A DNA stretch of 64,000 bases, from assembly GCF_030013905.1 (NCBI RefSeq), contig NZ_CP124862.1, positions 3,723,051 through 3,787,050 on the forward strand, written 5' to 3'. Under the pieces are notes generated by a model that made no database searches, had not been told where the DNA came from, and saw only the letters and a program-made list of their open reading frames with translations. This stretch comes from Petroclostridium sp. X23 (GTDB lineage: Bacteria; Bacillota; Clostridia; SK-Y3). Shown here piece after piece: positions 34,336-42,507 of the stretch; the first letter of the stretch is position 1, and each line of letters opens with the position of its first letter. Position numbers and translations under genes: made by a program.

Positions 34336-35226
34336 ATGAATTTTGTACCAAAGGGTATATTGCCTGCGATGGTTACTCCGCTGACCAAGGAAGGCAAAGT
34401 AAATGAAAAAGCGCTGAGAAAATTGGTGAACTATTTAATCGACGGCGGTATTCATGGGATTTTTGCCGCAGGTACGACAGGTGAATTTTATGGTTTGACA
34501 AAAGAAGAGCATAAAGAAGTGCTGCAGATTACTATAGATGAAGCGAAAGGAAGAGTACCTGTTTACGCAGGTGCGGCTGCCATTACTACCAAAGAATGTG
34601 TTGAACTGGCCAATATCGCTGAAGAGTGTGGGGCAGATGCCATATCGGTACTTACGCCATTCTTTATTACTCCAAATCAGGATCAGCTTTGTACGCATTA
34701 TAAGACCATTGCAGATAATACGAAGCTGCCTGTTCTGCTATACAATAATCTGCCGAAAACAGGTGTGACCATTACGCCGGCAACTGCAGAAAAATTAGCG
34801 GATATTGATAACATTGTAGGTATTAAAGACAGCAGTGGAGATTTTACATTAACCGGAGAATATATAAGAAGAACGAGAGATAAGAACTTTTATGTTTTAG
34901 CCGGAAGAGATACATTGATTCATGCGGCGCTTTGTTACGGAGGAACCGGTTCAATCGCAGCATGCGCCAATGTGGCGCCAAGATTATGTGCAGATATATA
35001 TGATAAATATGTGGCAGGTGATGTAAAAGGCTCATTAGAAGCCCAATATATGCTCGCGCCATTGAGAATCGGATTTGCACTAGGTACGTTTCCGACAGTG
35101 ATAAAAGAATCTTTGGAACTGTTAGGTATTGAAGCGGGACCATGTATGGATCCGGTTGGACCTATGAGTACAGAAGAAAAAGAGCAGTTAAAGAAAGTGC
35201 TTATACAGATGGAACTTCTGAAGTAA
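34336..35226 (+). CDS. DapA/NAL-family lyase or dehydratase
   Basis: 296-residue class I (Schiff-base) enzyme of the dihydrodipicolinate synthase/N-acetylneuraminate lyase superfamily. The GTTGEFYGLTKEEH phosphate/carboxylate loop, Tyr in LLYNNLPKTG and Schiff-base Lys in GIKDSSGDF are conserved. True DapA makes the lysine precursor, but the context in a sugar-acid-type operon argues for a 2-oxo-3-deoxy acid aldolase or a KdgD-type dehydratase. ATG behind AGGGGG. Fourth gene of the operon. Confidence 0.85.
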   Translation: MNFVPKGILPAMVTPLTKEGKVNEKALRKLVNYLIDGGIHGIFAAGTTGEFYGLTKEEHKEVLQITIDEAKGRVPVYAGAAAITTKECVELANIAEECGADAISVLTPFFITPNQDQLCTHYKTIADNTKLPVLLYNNLPKTGVTITPATAEKLADIDNIVGIKDSSGDFTLTGEYIRRTRDKNFYVLAGRDTLIHAALCYGGTGSIAACANVAPRLCADIYDKYVAGDVKGSLEAQYMLAPLRIGFALGTFPTVIKESLELLGIEAGPCMDPVGPMSTEEKEQLKKVLIQMELLK

Positions 35227-35293
35227 TCAACCGGATAAATCATGTAGTATATTACCAAATGATTGGTTAATACTATGAGATATATTTGGTGTA

Positions 35294-35322
35294 TTTACTA
35301 AGTAAAACATGGTTGTTATAAT
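35294..35322 (+). promoter_or_regulatory. Candidate internal sigma-A promoter of tctC copy 2
   Basis: TTTACT, 17-bp spacer, TATAAT, about 55 bp before the start codon. It would allow basal expression of the receptor independent of sigma-54. Confidence 0.45.
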
Positions 35323-35375
35323 ACGGATGAAACATTATGTAAACAAGAGAAAAAGTTATTGGGAGGAGTCGCAAT

Positions 35376-36419
35376 ATGAAGAAATCAATGAAAATACTAT
35401 CAGTGATGCTTGTTTTAGTTTTAAGTATGTCAGTGGTATTCACTGCGTGTACCACTAAGCCTGCAGAGCAACCGCCGAAGCAGGATGAGGCACCAAATCA
35501 AGATCAGGCAGGCAAAGACGATGTAAAATACCCAACAAAACCTATTCAGGTTGTAGTTCCTGCCGGAGCCGGTGGAGATACTGATTTCAATGCCAGAATC
35601 CTTGGAAAAGCCCTTGAGAAAGAAATTGGTCAACCTGTAGTCATTGTGAATGTAAACGGTGCCGGTGGATCTCTTGGTTCAAAAAAGGTAAAAGATTCCG
35701 ATCCGGACGGATATAACGTATTGTTCTTCCATCCGGGAATGTTGTTGAATAAAATGTTAGGCCTTACAGAGTTTACGTTCTCTGATCTTGAAGTAGCTGC
35801 GATTGCGGTTTTAGACGATACTAACGTATTCGTTGTAAACGCTGAAGCTCCGTACAACAACTTGCAGGAATTCGTAGAAGCTGCTAAAAAAGAGCCTAAG
35901 AAATATAAATTCGCTACAGAGGTAGGATCTTTCACTCATTTGCAGTCATTGGCATTTGAAAAAGCTGCCGGTGTTGAATTGAATATCGTTGATGTTGGCG
36001 GCGCTGCTCAAAAGACAGCTGCATTACTTGGTAAACAAATCGATGTGATCGGAACACAGTACGGCTTGATTAAAGATCACATTACATCAGGTAAGTTCAA
36101 AGTGCTAGGTGTTATGTCCGAAGAAAAGAATCCGTTGATGCCGGAAGTGCCGACATTTAAAGAACAAGGATATGATGTAGCCTTTACAAAATATTTCTTC
36201 TATGCGTTCCCGAAAGGAACTCCTAAAGAAATCGTAGAAAAGTTCTCTAAAGCAGTTGAAAATGTTGTTAAAAATGATACTGAATATCAGCAAGCTGCAA
36301 AGAACTTCTTAGTATCACCAACTTATATGGCGCCGGAAGAAGCAATTAATTATTTAAAAGACAAAGAAGCTTTCTATGATACGTTTAAAGAAACCATTAT
36401 GGCAGAAAAGAAACAGTAA
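35376..36419 (+). CDS. TctC-type substrate-binding lipoprotein, copy 2
   Basis: 347-residue TTT receptor. The signal peptide ends with lipobox VVFTAC (Cys near residue 26) and a Pro/Gln-rich linker follows; the mature domain starts near YPTKPIQVVVPAGAGGDTDF. About half a dozen conservative residues distinguish the mature domain from copy 1 (for example FVVNAEA versus FAVNAEA, FEKAAGVEL versus FQKAADVEL), yet many codons differ synonymously. It is followed by a hairpin and then tctB-tctA. Confidence 0.93.
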   Translation: MKKSMKILSVMLVLVLSMSVVFTACTTKPAEQPPKQDEAPNQDQAGKDDVKYPTKPIQVVVPAGAGGDTDFNARILGKALEKEIGQPVVIVNVNGAGGSLGSKKVKDSDPDGYNVLFFHPGMLLNKMLGLTEFTFSDLEVAAIAVLDDTNVFVVNAEAPYNNLQEFVEAAKKEPKKYKFATEVGSFTHLQSLAFEKAAGVELNIVDVGGAAQKTAALLGKQIDVIGTQYGLIKDHITSGKFKVLGVMSEEKNPLMPEVPTFKEQGYDVAFTKYFFYAFPKGTPKEIVEKFSKAVENVVKNDTEYQQAAKNFLVSPTYMAPEEAINYLKDKEAFYDTFKETIMAEKKQ

Positions 36420-36479
36420 CCGTAGTATGGCAGGTATAGCGTAATAAATATACGAATTTGCCGTACCGCAAGTGGTTTG

Positions 36480-36525
36480 ACCTTAGCGCATCTCTATAAG
36501 CAGTACCAATGGAGATGCGTAAGGT
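36480..36525 (+). other. Stem-loop between tctC copy 2 and tctB
   Basis: A 14-bp stem (ACCTTA-CGCATCTC with one bulged G) around a 17-nt loop, with no T-run. It could stabilise the upstream tctC message or attenuate read-through, giving more receptor than permease. The rest of 36420-36725 shows nothing else apart from the tctB ribosome binding site. Confidence 0.5.
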
Positions 36526-36725
36526 TATGTTTAGCAATACACTTATTGTTTATTAATTACTTTTGATAATATTATTGTTAGAAGAATACGAAATCTTTTA
36601 TTTTATGATTTGACCTTGGTGATATAGGGAAAAAATTATCCAAAGGTTTTAGTGGTCTGGGAATATATAAAGGGTTTTAATGTGGTTTGCTAGTGCCGAA
36701 TTAATTTAGGGGGAGGAGAGGAATT

Positions 36726-37202
36726 ATGATTAAGAGGTATGGGGATATCATATCTGGTGCATTTATGTTGTTGGTAGCTGTAGGTATTTTTAGTGCTTCA
36801 TTTAGCATCAAGATGTTAACGGTTTCCAGAATTGGAGCGGCGTTTATACCTCAACTTATTTCAGGCGGGATCGCACTGTTGAGTGTAATCATTATCATTA
36901 ACAGCGTTAAAAAGCTTAAAATGGCAGGCGATGTGCAGGAAGATGAAGAACAAGAACCTATCAGAGGGTTTTCAGTTTTGGGAACTATCGCAATATTAAT
37001 TCTTTATATTGCATTACTTGAAAGCATAGGATTTATTATTATGACTGCAGCATATCTATTTGCACAATTCACTATACTTGCCGATAAATCACAAAGAAAG
37101 CTGCCTATGTTCGCAATTATAGCTGTTGTCATAGCGGTAGCAGTATATTACCTGTTTGTAAGTGTATTCAGTCTAATGCTGCCACCAGGAATCTTAGGTT
37201 AA
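36726..37202 (+). CDS. tctB: TTT transporter small membrane subunit TctB
   Basis: 158-residue protein with four hydrophobic segments (IISGAFMLLVAVGIFSAS; AFIPQLISGGIALLSVIII; LGTIAILILYIALLESIG; IIAVVIAVAVYYLFVSVF), the TctB pattern. ATG with GGGGAGGAGAGG upstream. It lies 12 nt before tctA. Confidence 0.88.
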   Translation: MIKRYGDIISGAFMLLVAVGIFSASFSIKMLTVSRIGAAFIPQLISGGIALLSVIIIINSVKKLKMAGDVQEDEEQEPIRGFSVLGTIAILILYIALLESIGFIIMTAAYLFAQFTILADKSQRKLPMFAIIAVVIAVAVYYLFVSVFSLMLPPGILG

Positions 37203-37214
37203 GGAGGGGTTACA

Positions 37215-38717
37215 ATGTTTGAATTGTTCGTAGCGGGTTTTTCAGCAGTTTTTACCTTTAAAGCGATGCTTTTAATTACCATTGGTGTTGCGGTCGGAAT
37301 TATTTTCGGTGCGATTCCAGGATTGACTGCGACCATGGCCGTTGCACTATGTTTGCCTATTACATTCGGTATGAGCCCGGTAGAAGGCATGTCATTGTTA
37401 ATCGGGTTGTATATCGGTGGGGTTTCAGGAGGATTGATTTCCGCAATATTGTTAAAAATACCTGGAACACCTTCTTCAATTGCCACAACTTTTGATGGAC
37501 ATCCTATGGCCGCAAAGGGCCAAGCTGGAAAAGCATTGGGGACAGGAATTGTTTTCTCCTTCTTAGGCGGATTATTTAGTATATTGGCATTAATATTTAT
37601 TGCACCGCCTTTAGCGGAGTTTGCACTGCAATTCGGACCTTTTGAATATTTTGCTATTGCTATTTTCTCTCTTACGATGATCTCCAGCTTATCCGGGAAC
37701 TCTTTGGCAAAAGGATTACTTACCGGCTTTATAGGGATGGCATTAGCGACTATCGGTACGGCACCTATTGATGCGTATCCAAGATTTACTTTTGGGCTAG
37801 ATGAACTATCCGCCGGTTTTGATCTTCTTCCTGTTTTGATCGGACTTTTTGCGATATCGGAAATATTAAAAACAGCAGAAACCAGCTTGGTATTAAAGAA
37901 AGATGAAATCAGAGATTATTCAATAAAAGGTTTTGGATTTACGATGAAGGAATTCATTGAGCAGCAGTGGAATTTTGTTAGATCCAGTTTGATTGGTACC
38001 GGAGTGGGTATCTTGCCGGGGATTGGGGGAGGTACTTCCAATATCATCGCTTATCTTACTGCAAAAAATCAATCAAAATATCCCGAGAAGTTTGGAACAG
38101 GGATTATAGACGGAATTGTTGCATCAGAGACTTCCAACAATGCATCTGTAGGTGGCGCGTTGATTCCTTTGTTAACATTAGGTATTCCGGGAGATACCGT
38201 TACAGCAATGCTGCTTGGAGGATTGATGATTCATGGGCTAACGCCGGGACCATTACTATTCCAAACAAGTGGTGAAATTGTATATGGTATATTTGCCGCA
38301 CTTATCATTGCAAATGTAATGATGTTGATTATGGAGTTCTTTGGAATGAGATTATTTGTTAGACTTCTTAGCATTCCAAAGCATATATTATTACCGGTCA
38401 TTATTTCTCTTTGCGTAGTTGGTTCCTTTGGACTCAATAATAGAGTATTTGATGTATGGTCATTGTTTCTCTTTGGTTTACTAGGCTATGTATTGGATAA
38501 GTTCAAATATCCTTTGCCGCCTATTATTCTCGGATTTATCCTTGGACCCATTGCGGAGACAAATCTGCGCAGAGGGTTGATGATGTCAAACGGCAGTTTT
38601 TTACCGTTTGTAACCAAGCCGATTGCAGCTATATTCCTCGCTATTGCAGTATTTTCTATTGTGATGTCGGTTAGAAAAAACATGAAAAATAGCAAGGAAA
38701 AGTTGCAAAATGCATAG
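37215..38717 (+). CDS. tctA: TTT transporter large membrane subunit TctA
   Basis: 500-residue permease with about 11-12 membrane helices. Both family signatures are present: GAIPGLTATMAVALCLPITF near the N-terminus and GILPGIGGGTSNIIAYLTAK in the second half. With TctB and either TctC copy it forms a sodium- or proton-driven importer for carboxylates. ATG behind AAGGAGG. It ends the sigma-54 operon at a terminator. Confidence 0.95.
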   Translation: MFELFVAGFSAVFTFKAMLLITIGVAVGIIFGAIPGLTATMAVALCLPITFGMSPVEGMSLLIGLYIGGVSGGLISAILLKIPGTPSSIATTFDGHPMAAKGQAGKALGTGIVFSFLGGLFSILALIFIAPPLAEFALQFGPFEYFAIAIFSLTMISSLSGNSLAKGLLTGFIGMALATIGTAPIDAYPRFTFGLDELSAGFDLLPVLIGLFAISEILKTAETSLVLKKDEIRDYSIKGFGFTMKEFIEQQWNFVRSSLIGTGVGILPGIGGGTSNIIAYLTAKNQSKYPEKFGTGIIDGIVASETSNNASVGGALIPLLTLGIPGDTVTAMLLGGLMIHGLTPGPLLFQTSGEIVYGIFAALIIANVMMLIMEFFGMRLFVRLLSIPKHILLPVIISLCVVGSFGLNNRVFDVWSLFLFGLLGYVLDKFKYPLPPIILGFILGPIAETNLRRGLMMSNGSFLPFVTKPIAAIFLAIAVFSIVMSVRKNMKNSKEKLQNA

Positions 38718-38763
38718 CAACACCATATTGACTTTAGTCATCCACTAGCATTATTATATTATG

Positions 38764-38794
38764 GTCAAGGTACATTATGTACCTTGGCTTTTTT
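38764..38794 (+). terminator. Terminator after tctA
   Basis: An 11-bp stem (GTCAAGGTACA with TGTACCTTGGC) and six Ts. Confidence 0.88.
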
Positions 38795-38829
38795 AACAGG
38801 TTACTATTAAAAAAGAAAGTTTGTGAGAT

Positions 38830-39756
38830 ATGATGGAATTCTATACCACAGTTGGCCAAGTTGTAGTACTCTTTATCTTACTGATGACAGGATTTATGGT
38901 CCGACGTTTAAATATAGTTGACGATTTATTCAGCAAAAATTTATCTAATTTTGTGTTCAATATCGTATTTCCTGCCATGATTATTTATTCTATGGATTTT
39001 CCATTCTCAAAAAAAGCGTTGATTGACGGCGGATGGTTGATTGTTATAAGTATTGGAATATTACTTTTCTCGGGTATTGTCTCTATCATTTCTGTAAAGC
39101 TTTTAAAAGCGGATACGTTATCTGAGAATATATTTCATTTTGGGCTATTGTTTTCTAATTTCAGCTTTATGGGTTTTCCGGTAATATCCGCTGTTTTTGG
39201 AGAAAAGGCAATTTTTTATACTTCCATATTTATAGTGCCTCTGCGGCTGGCCTTTAATACGATAGGTGTATTAATCATGCAGAGGGGGACAAGAGAAGAT
39301 GTGAAAATCAGCGTAAAAAGCTTGATAAATCCACCCATTGTTGCTGTGGCAGCAGGTTTTATAATTTTTCTATTCTCAATACAACTTCCCAGTGCGGTCA
39401 ATACATCTATAAAAATGGTTGCCGGTACAATGACACCGTTGGGACTGATGATTGTAGGATTGAACTTGGCGAATGCTAAATTTGCTGCAATGTTTTCGAA
39501 TTATAAAGTTTATATAGTAAGTGTGATCCGCCTTATTGTGTTGCCGATATGCTTATTTGTAATTCTAAAAGCCTTCCAATTTGATTCTTTAATGATAGGT
39601 GTTCCTGTAATCATCACGGCAATGCCTATAGCCGCAAGTGCTTCCATATTAGCAGAAAAGTATGACGGAGATTCATATTTAGGCGCTCAGAGTGTATTTA
39701 TTTCAACGCTGCTTTCTATAGTTACTATTCCTTTCATTGCACTGATAGTGACATAA
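38830..39756 (+). CDS. AEC-family carrier (auxin efflux/malate permease type)
   Basis: 308 residues with about ten membrane helices in two inverted halves. The first helix region VVVLFILLMTGFMVRRLNI and the NFVFNIVFPAMIIYSM segment are typical of bacterial AEC permeases, which move malate, malonate or other organic acids. It is downstream of the tctA terminator and has only a weak ribosome binding site, so it may be expressed at a lower level or by read-through. A role in exporting an end product or taking up a related acid would suit the context but is inference. Confidence 0.85.
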   Translation: MMEFYTTVGQVVVLFILLMTGFMVRRLNIVDDLFSKNLSNFVFNIVFPAMIIYSMDFPFSKKALIDGGWLIVISIGILLFSGIVSIISVKLLKADTLSENIFHFGLLFSNFSFMGFPVISAVFGEKAIFYTSIFIVPLRLAFNTIGVLIMQRGTREDVKISVKSLINPPIVAVAAGFIIFLFSIQLPSAVNTSIKMVAGTMTPLGLMIVGLNLANAKFAAMFSNYKVYIVSVIRLIVLPICLFVILKAFQFDSLMIGVPVIITAMPIAASASILAEKYDGDSYLGAQSVFISTLLSIVTIPFIALIVT

Positions 39757-39836
39757 TAATAGGTTATTTATAACTAAAACTGTCGGAATGATCAAAATAA
39801 ATTAAATGATCAAAATGAACAAATGCTTATAGAGTG

Positions 39837-39864
39837 TTGATAAAAAATACGCATAATATATAAT
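39837..39864 (+). promoter_or_regulatory. Sigma-A promoter of the FMN-binding lipoprotein
   Basis: TTGATA, 16-bp spacer, TATAAT, about 65 bp before the start codon. Confidence 0.55.
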
Positions 39865-39930
39865 TAAATTAGGGCCTATAATGAAAAGGTTTGACAAAAA
39901 TGTAACAAAGGAAAAGGGGGATGCATTTTA

Positions 39931-40857
39931 ATGTTAAAGAAAAAAGCATTGGCAGTAGGATTATCTGTTGTAATTGCTGCGGGATTATTTGCAGGATGTG
40001 CTCAGAAGAAGGAAGAGTCAAAACCGGTGGAAGAGAAGCCGGCGCAAACCGAAAATAAGACCGAGACAAAGGCACCTGAGGCTAAAGCAGAGGCTGGAAA
40101 TTATAAAGACGGCATTTACTTTGCGCAGGAAGATAAGTTTGATGAAAAAACCGGTTGGAAATACGTAGCGACGCTTGAAGTAAAGGACGGTAAAATCGTA
40201 AAAGCGGATTGGAATGGCGCTCATGTGAAAGGTGGAGACGATAAAGATACCCAATCCAAAGATGGTAGATATGGTATGAAAGAAAAAGGAAAAGCACAGG
40301 CCGAGTGGCATGAACAGGCTGAAAAAGCTGAAGCATACTTAATAGAAACACAAGACCCTGCAAAGATCGAGTACAAAGATGAAGAAGGACACACTGATGC
40401 GATTTCCGGTGCTTCCATTCATGTAAAAGAATTCTTTGACTTGGCAAAAGCGGCATTAGACAAAGGTCCTGTAGGCAAAGGCGCATATAAAGATGGTGCT
40501 TATCATGCAGAGCAAAAAGACTTTGACGCTAAAACAGGTTGGAAATATACTGCTGATCTTACAGTGATCAATGGATACATCGTTGCAGCAGACTGGAATG
40601 GTGTTCATAAAGACGGCGGGGACGATAAAGATACCCAATCCAAAGACGGCAGATACGGTATGAAGGAAAAAGGAAAAGCACAGGCCGAGTGGCATGAGCA
40701 GGCTGAAAAGGCTGAAGCATACTTATTAGAAACACAAGACCCTACAAAGATCGAGTACAAAGATGAAGAAGGACACACCGATGCGATTTCCGGTGCTTCC
40801 ATCCATGTGAAAGAGTTCTTTGATCTGGCACAGGAAGCATTGGCAAATGCGAAATAA
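39931..40857 (+). CDS. Lipoprotein with two tandem FMN-binding domains
   Basis: 308-residue surface lipoprotein. The signal peptide ends with lipobox LFAGC (Cys near residue 23), then a Lys/Glu/Thr/Pro-rich linker to about residue 50. Two repeats of about 120 residues follow (54-173 and 184-303), each beginning YKDG and ending DAISGASIHVKEFFDLA. The SGAS sequence matches the ApbE-type flavinylation site pattern (S/T-G-A-S/T), so two covalent FMN groups are likely. The fold matches the FMN_bind/COG4939 lipoproteins; Listeria PplA, an extracellular electron-transfer protein, has the same two-domain layout. The repeats are almost identical from the GGDDKDTQSKDGRYGMKEKG block on. Confidence 0.85.
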   Translation: MLKKKALAVGLSVVIAAGLFAGCAQKKEESKPVEEKPAQTENKTETKAPEAKAEAGNYKDGIYFAQEDKFDEKTGWKYVATLEVKDGKIVKADWNGAHVKGGDDKDTQSKDGRYGMKEKGKAQAEWHEQAEKAEAYLIETQDPAKIEYKDEEGHTDAISGASIHVKEFFDLAKAALDKGPVGKGAYKDGAYHAEQKDFDAKTGWKYTADLTVINGYIVAADWNGVHKDGGDDKDTQSKDGRYGMKEKGKAQAEWHEQAEKAEAYLLETQDPTKIEYKDEEGHTDAISGASIHVKEFFDLAQEALANAK

Positions 40858-40880
40858 TAATCGATAAAATGTAAATATTT

Positions 40881-40921
40881 AAAAAAAGAAGACTGATCCG
40901 GATGATCGGTCTTCTTTTTTT
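40881..40921 (+). terminator. Terminator after the FMN-binding lipoprotein
   Basis: An 18-bp stem (one wobble) with loop CGGAT and flanking A- and T-runs. Confidence 0.92.
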
Positions 40922-40997
40922 GTACCAATAGGGTATAAAACCAATTTATATATTAAACAATAAGGATGATTATTAAATAAGTTGGGTGACGCTAAAG

Positions 40998-42422
40998 ATG
41001 AAATTGTCCGGAAAGCTTGAAGAGAATAAGGAACTATTAAAAGAAAAATTGAATATTGAGAAAAGTTTTGATATCATCGGCAGGGAACTTATCATTGGAG
41101 AGAGAAAAGCTTTTTTGGTTTTTGTGGATGGTTTTGCGAAGGACGACATTATGTTGTGGATTCTTGAGACCCTTCAGGCGATGAAAAGAGAAGACATCGC
41201 GGTAGACTCGGTAAAGAAGCTCCTAAATAATAAAATAGGCTATATCGAGGTAGAGACGGTAGAAGAAGTAGATCAACTGGCACTTTCGGTGTATTCAGGA
41301 GCTGTTGCGCTTTTATTGGACGGCCAGGAGGAAGGTATCATTATTGATGCCCGGCAATATCCCGTAAGAGGACCGGAAGAACCGGACCTTGAAAGAGTGA
41401 CCCGAGGATCAAGAGATGGACTTGTTGAGACCATTATTTTTAATACTGCTTTGATTCGAAGGCGAATACGCGACCCTAAGCTGGTTTTCGAAATCAAAAA
41501 TGTAGGGAAAAGATCAAAAAGTGATGTTGTGATTGGTTACATTGAGGATCTTGTGGACGAGAGGCTGCTGGAGGATATCAAGGAAAAACTGGATGAAGTT
41601 GAAGTAGACGCGCTGGTAATGGCGGAAAAAACACTGGAAGAGTTGATTGTAAAGAAAAAATGGTATAATCCATTGCCGCAGATGAAATTCACTGAGCGTC
41701 CTGATGTGGTGGCTGCCCATCTTCTTGAAGGGCATATCGCTATCATTGTTGATACATCACCCAGTGTCATGCTGCTTCCCGTTACACTATTTCATTTTAC
41801 ACAGCATGCGGAAGATTATTATCAAAACCCTTCAGTAGGAACCTATATAAGATGGATAAGATTTATGGCAATGACAGCTTCATTTTTACTTATTCCCATA
41901 TGGCTGCTGCTGGTATTTAATAAGCAGTATCTGCCCGAATTCTTGCAGTTTCTGGGTCCTAAGGAAACAGGGAAGGTTCCTCTTTTCATACAGTTTGTCA
42001 TATTGGAGTTTGGACTGGATACACTTCGGATTGCTTCCATTCATACGCCTAATGTGCTATCGACTTCACTGGGGATCATTGGCGCGCTGATTTTAAGTGA
42101 AGTAGCCATGAAGGTAGGATGGTTTATACCTGAAACCATTTTATATATGGCTGTAGCAGGTATAGGAACTTTTGCTACGCCAAGTATGGAATTTGCAATG
42201 GCGATTAGAATGTTCAGATTGTTATTACTCATACTAACAGGTGTATTCAAGATTTACGGATTTATTGCAGGAATGCTGATCATTGCCGTGATAGTATTTA
42301 CTACCAAGACATTGGACCGCAAAAAGTACACATGGCCGCTTATTCCATTTGATGCAAAAGCATTGTCACATATATTATTCCGCAAGCCTATTCCTCAGAT
42401 TAGAAGAGAAAGCAGGAAATAA
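40998..42422 (+). CDS. spoVAF: GerA-family spore germination protein, SpoVAF-like
   Basis: About 474 residues. A cytoplasmic N-terminal GerA domain (1-280; DIMLWILETLQAM, the ARQYPVRGPEEPDLERVTRG signature, FNTALIRRRIRDPKL) is followed by five or so membrane helices (about 290-440). The stretch GWFIPETILYMAVAGIGTFA is particularly close to the SpoVAF subgroup rather than to the A subunits of nutrient receptors. ATG 40998 is chosen with GGGTG 9 nt upstream; GTG 40986 is an alternative. It is not accompanied by spoVA or gerB/gerC genes here. Confidence 0.85.
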   Translation: MKLSGKLEENKELLKEKLNIEKSFDIIGRELIIGERKAFLVFVDGFAKDDIMLWILETLQAMKREDIAVDSVKKLLNNKIGYIEVETVEEVDQLALSVYSGAVALLLDGQEEGIIIDARQYPVRGPEEPDLERVTRGSRDGLVETIIFNTALIRRRIRDPKLVFEIKNVGKRSKSDVVIGYIEDLVDERLLEDIKEKLDEVEVDALVMAEKTLEELIVKKKWYNPLPQMKFTERPDVVAAHLLEGHIAIIVDTSPSVMLLPVTLFHFTQHAEDYYQNPSVGTYIRWIRFMAMTASFLLIPIWLLLVFNKQYLPEFLQFLGPKETGKVPLFIQFVILEFGLDTLRIASIHTPNVLSTSLGIIGALILSEVAMKVGWFIPETILYMAVAGIGTFATPSMEFAMAIRMFRLLLLILTGVFKIYGFIAGMLIIAVIVFTTKTLDRKKYTWPLIPFDAKALSHILFRKPIPQIRRESRK

Positions 42423-42507
42423 AAGCATTTTTATGCATGATTACCGGTAAAGTTCAAATAATAATCTAGAGTAGTTTAAGATTTGATTTTAAAAGGAGGT
42501 AAATAAA

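Noticed and set aside
40082..40486. 134-codon minus-strand frame
   Set aside because: Antisense to the duplicated FMN-binding domains; the same shadow recurs in the second repeat.
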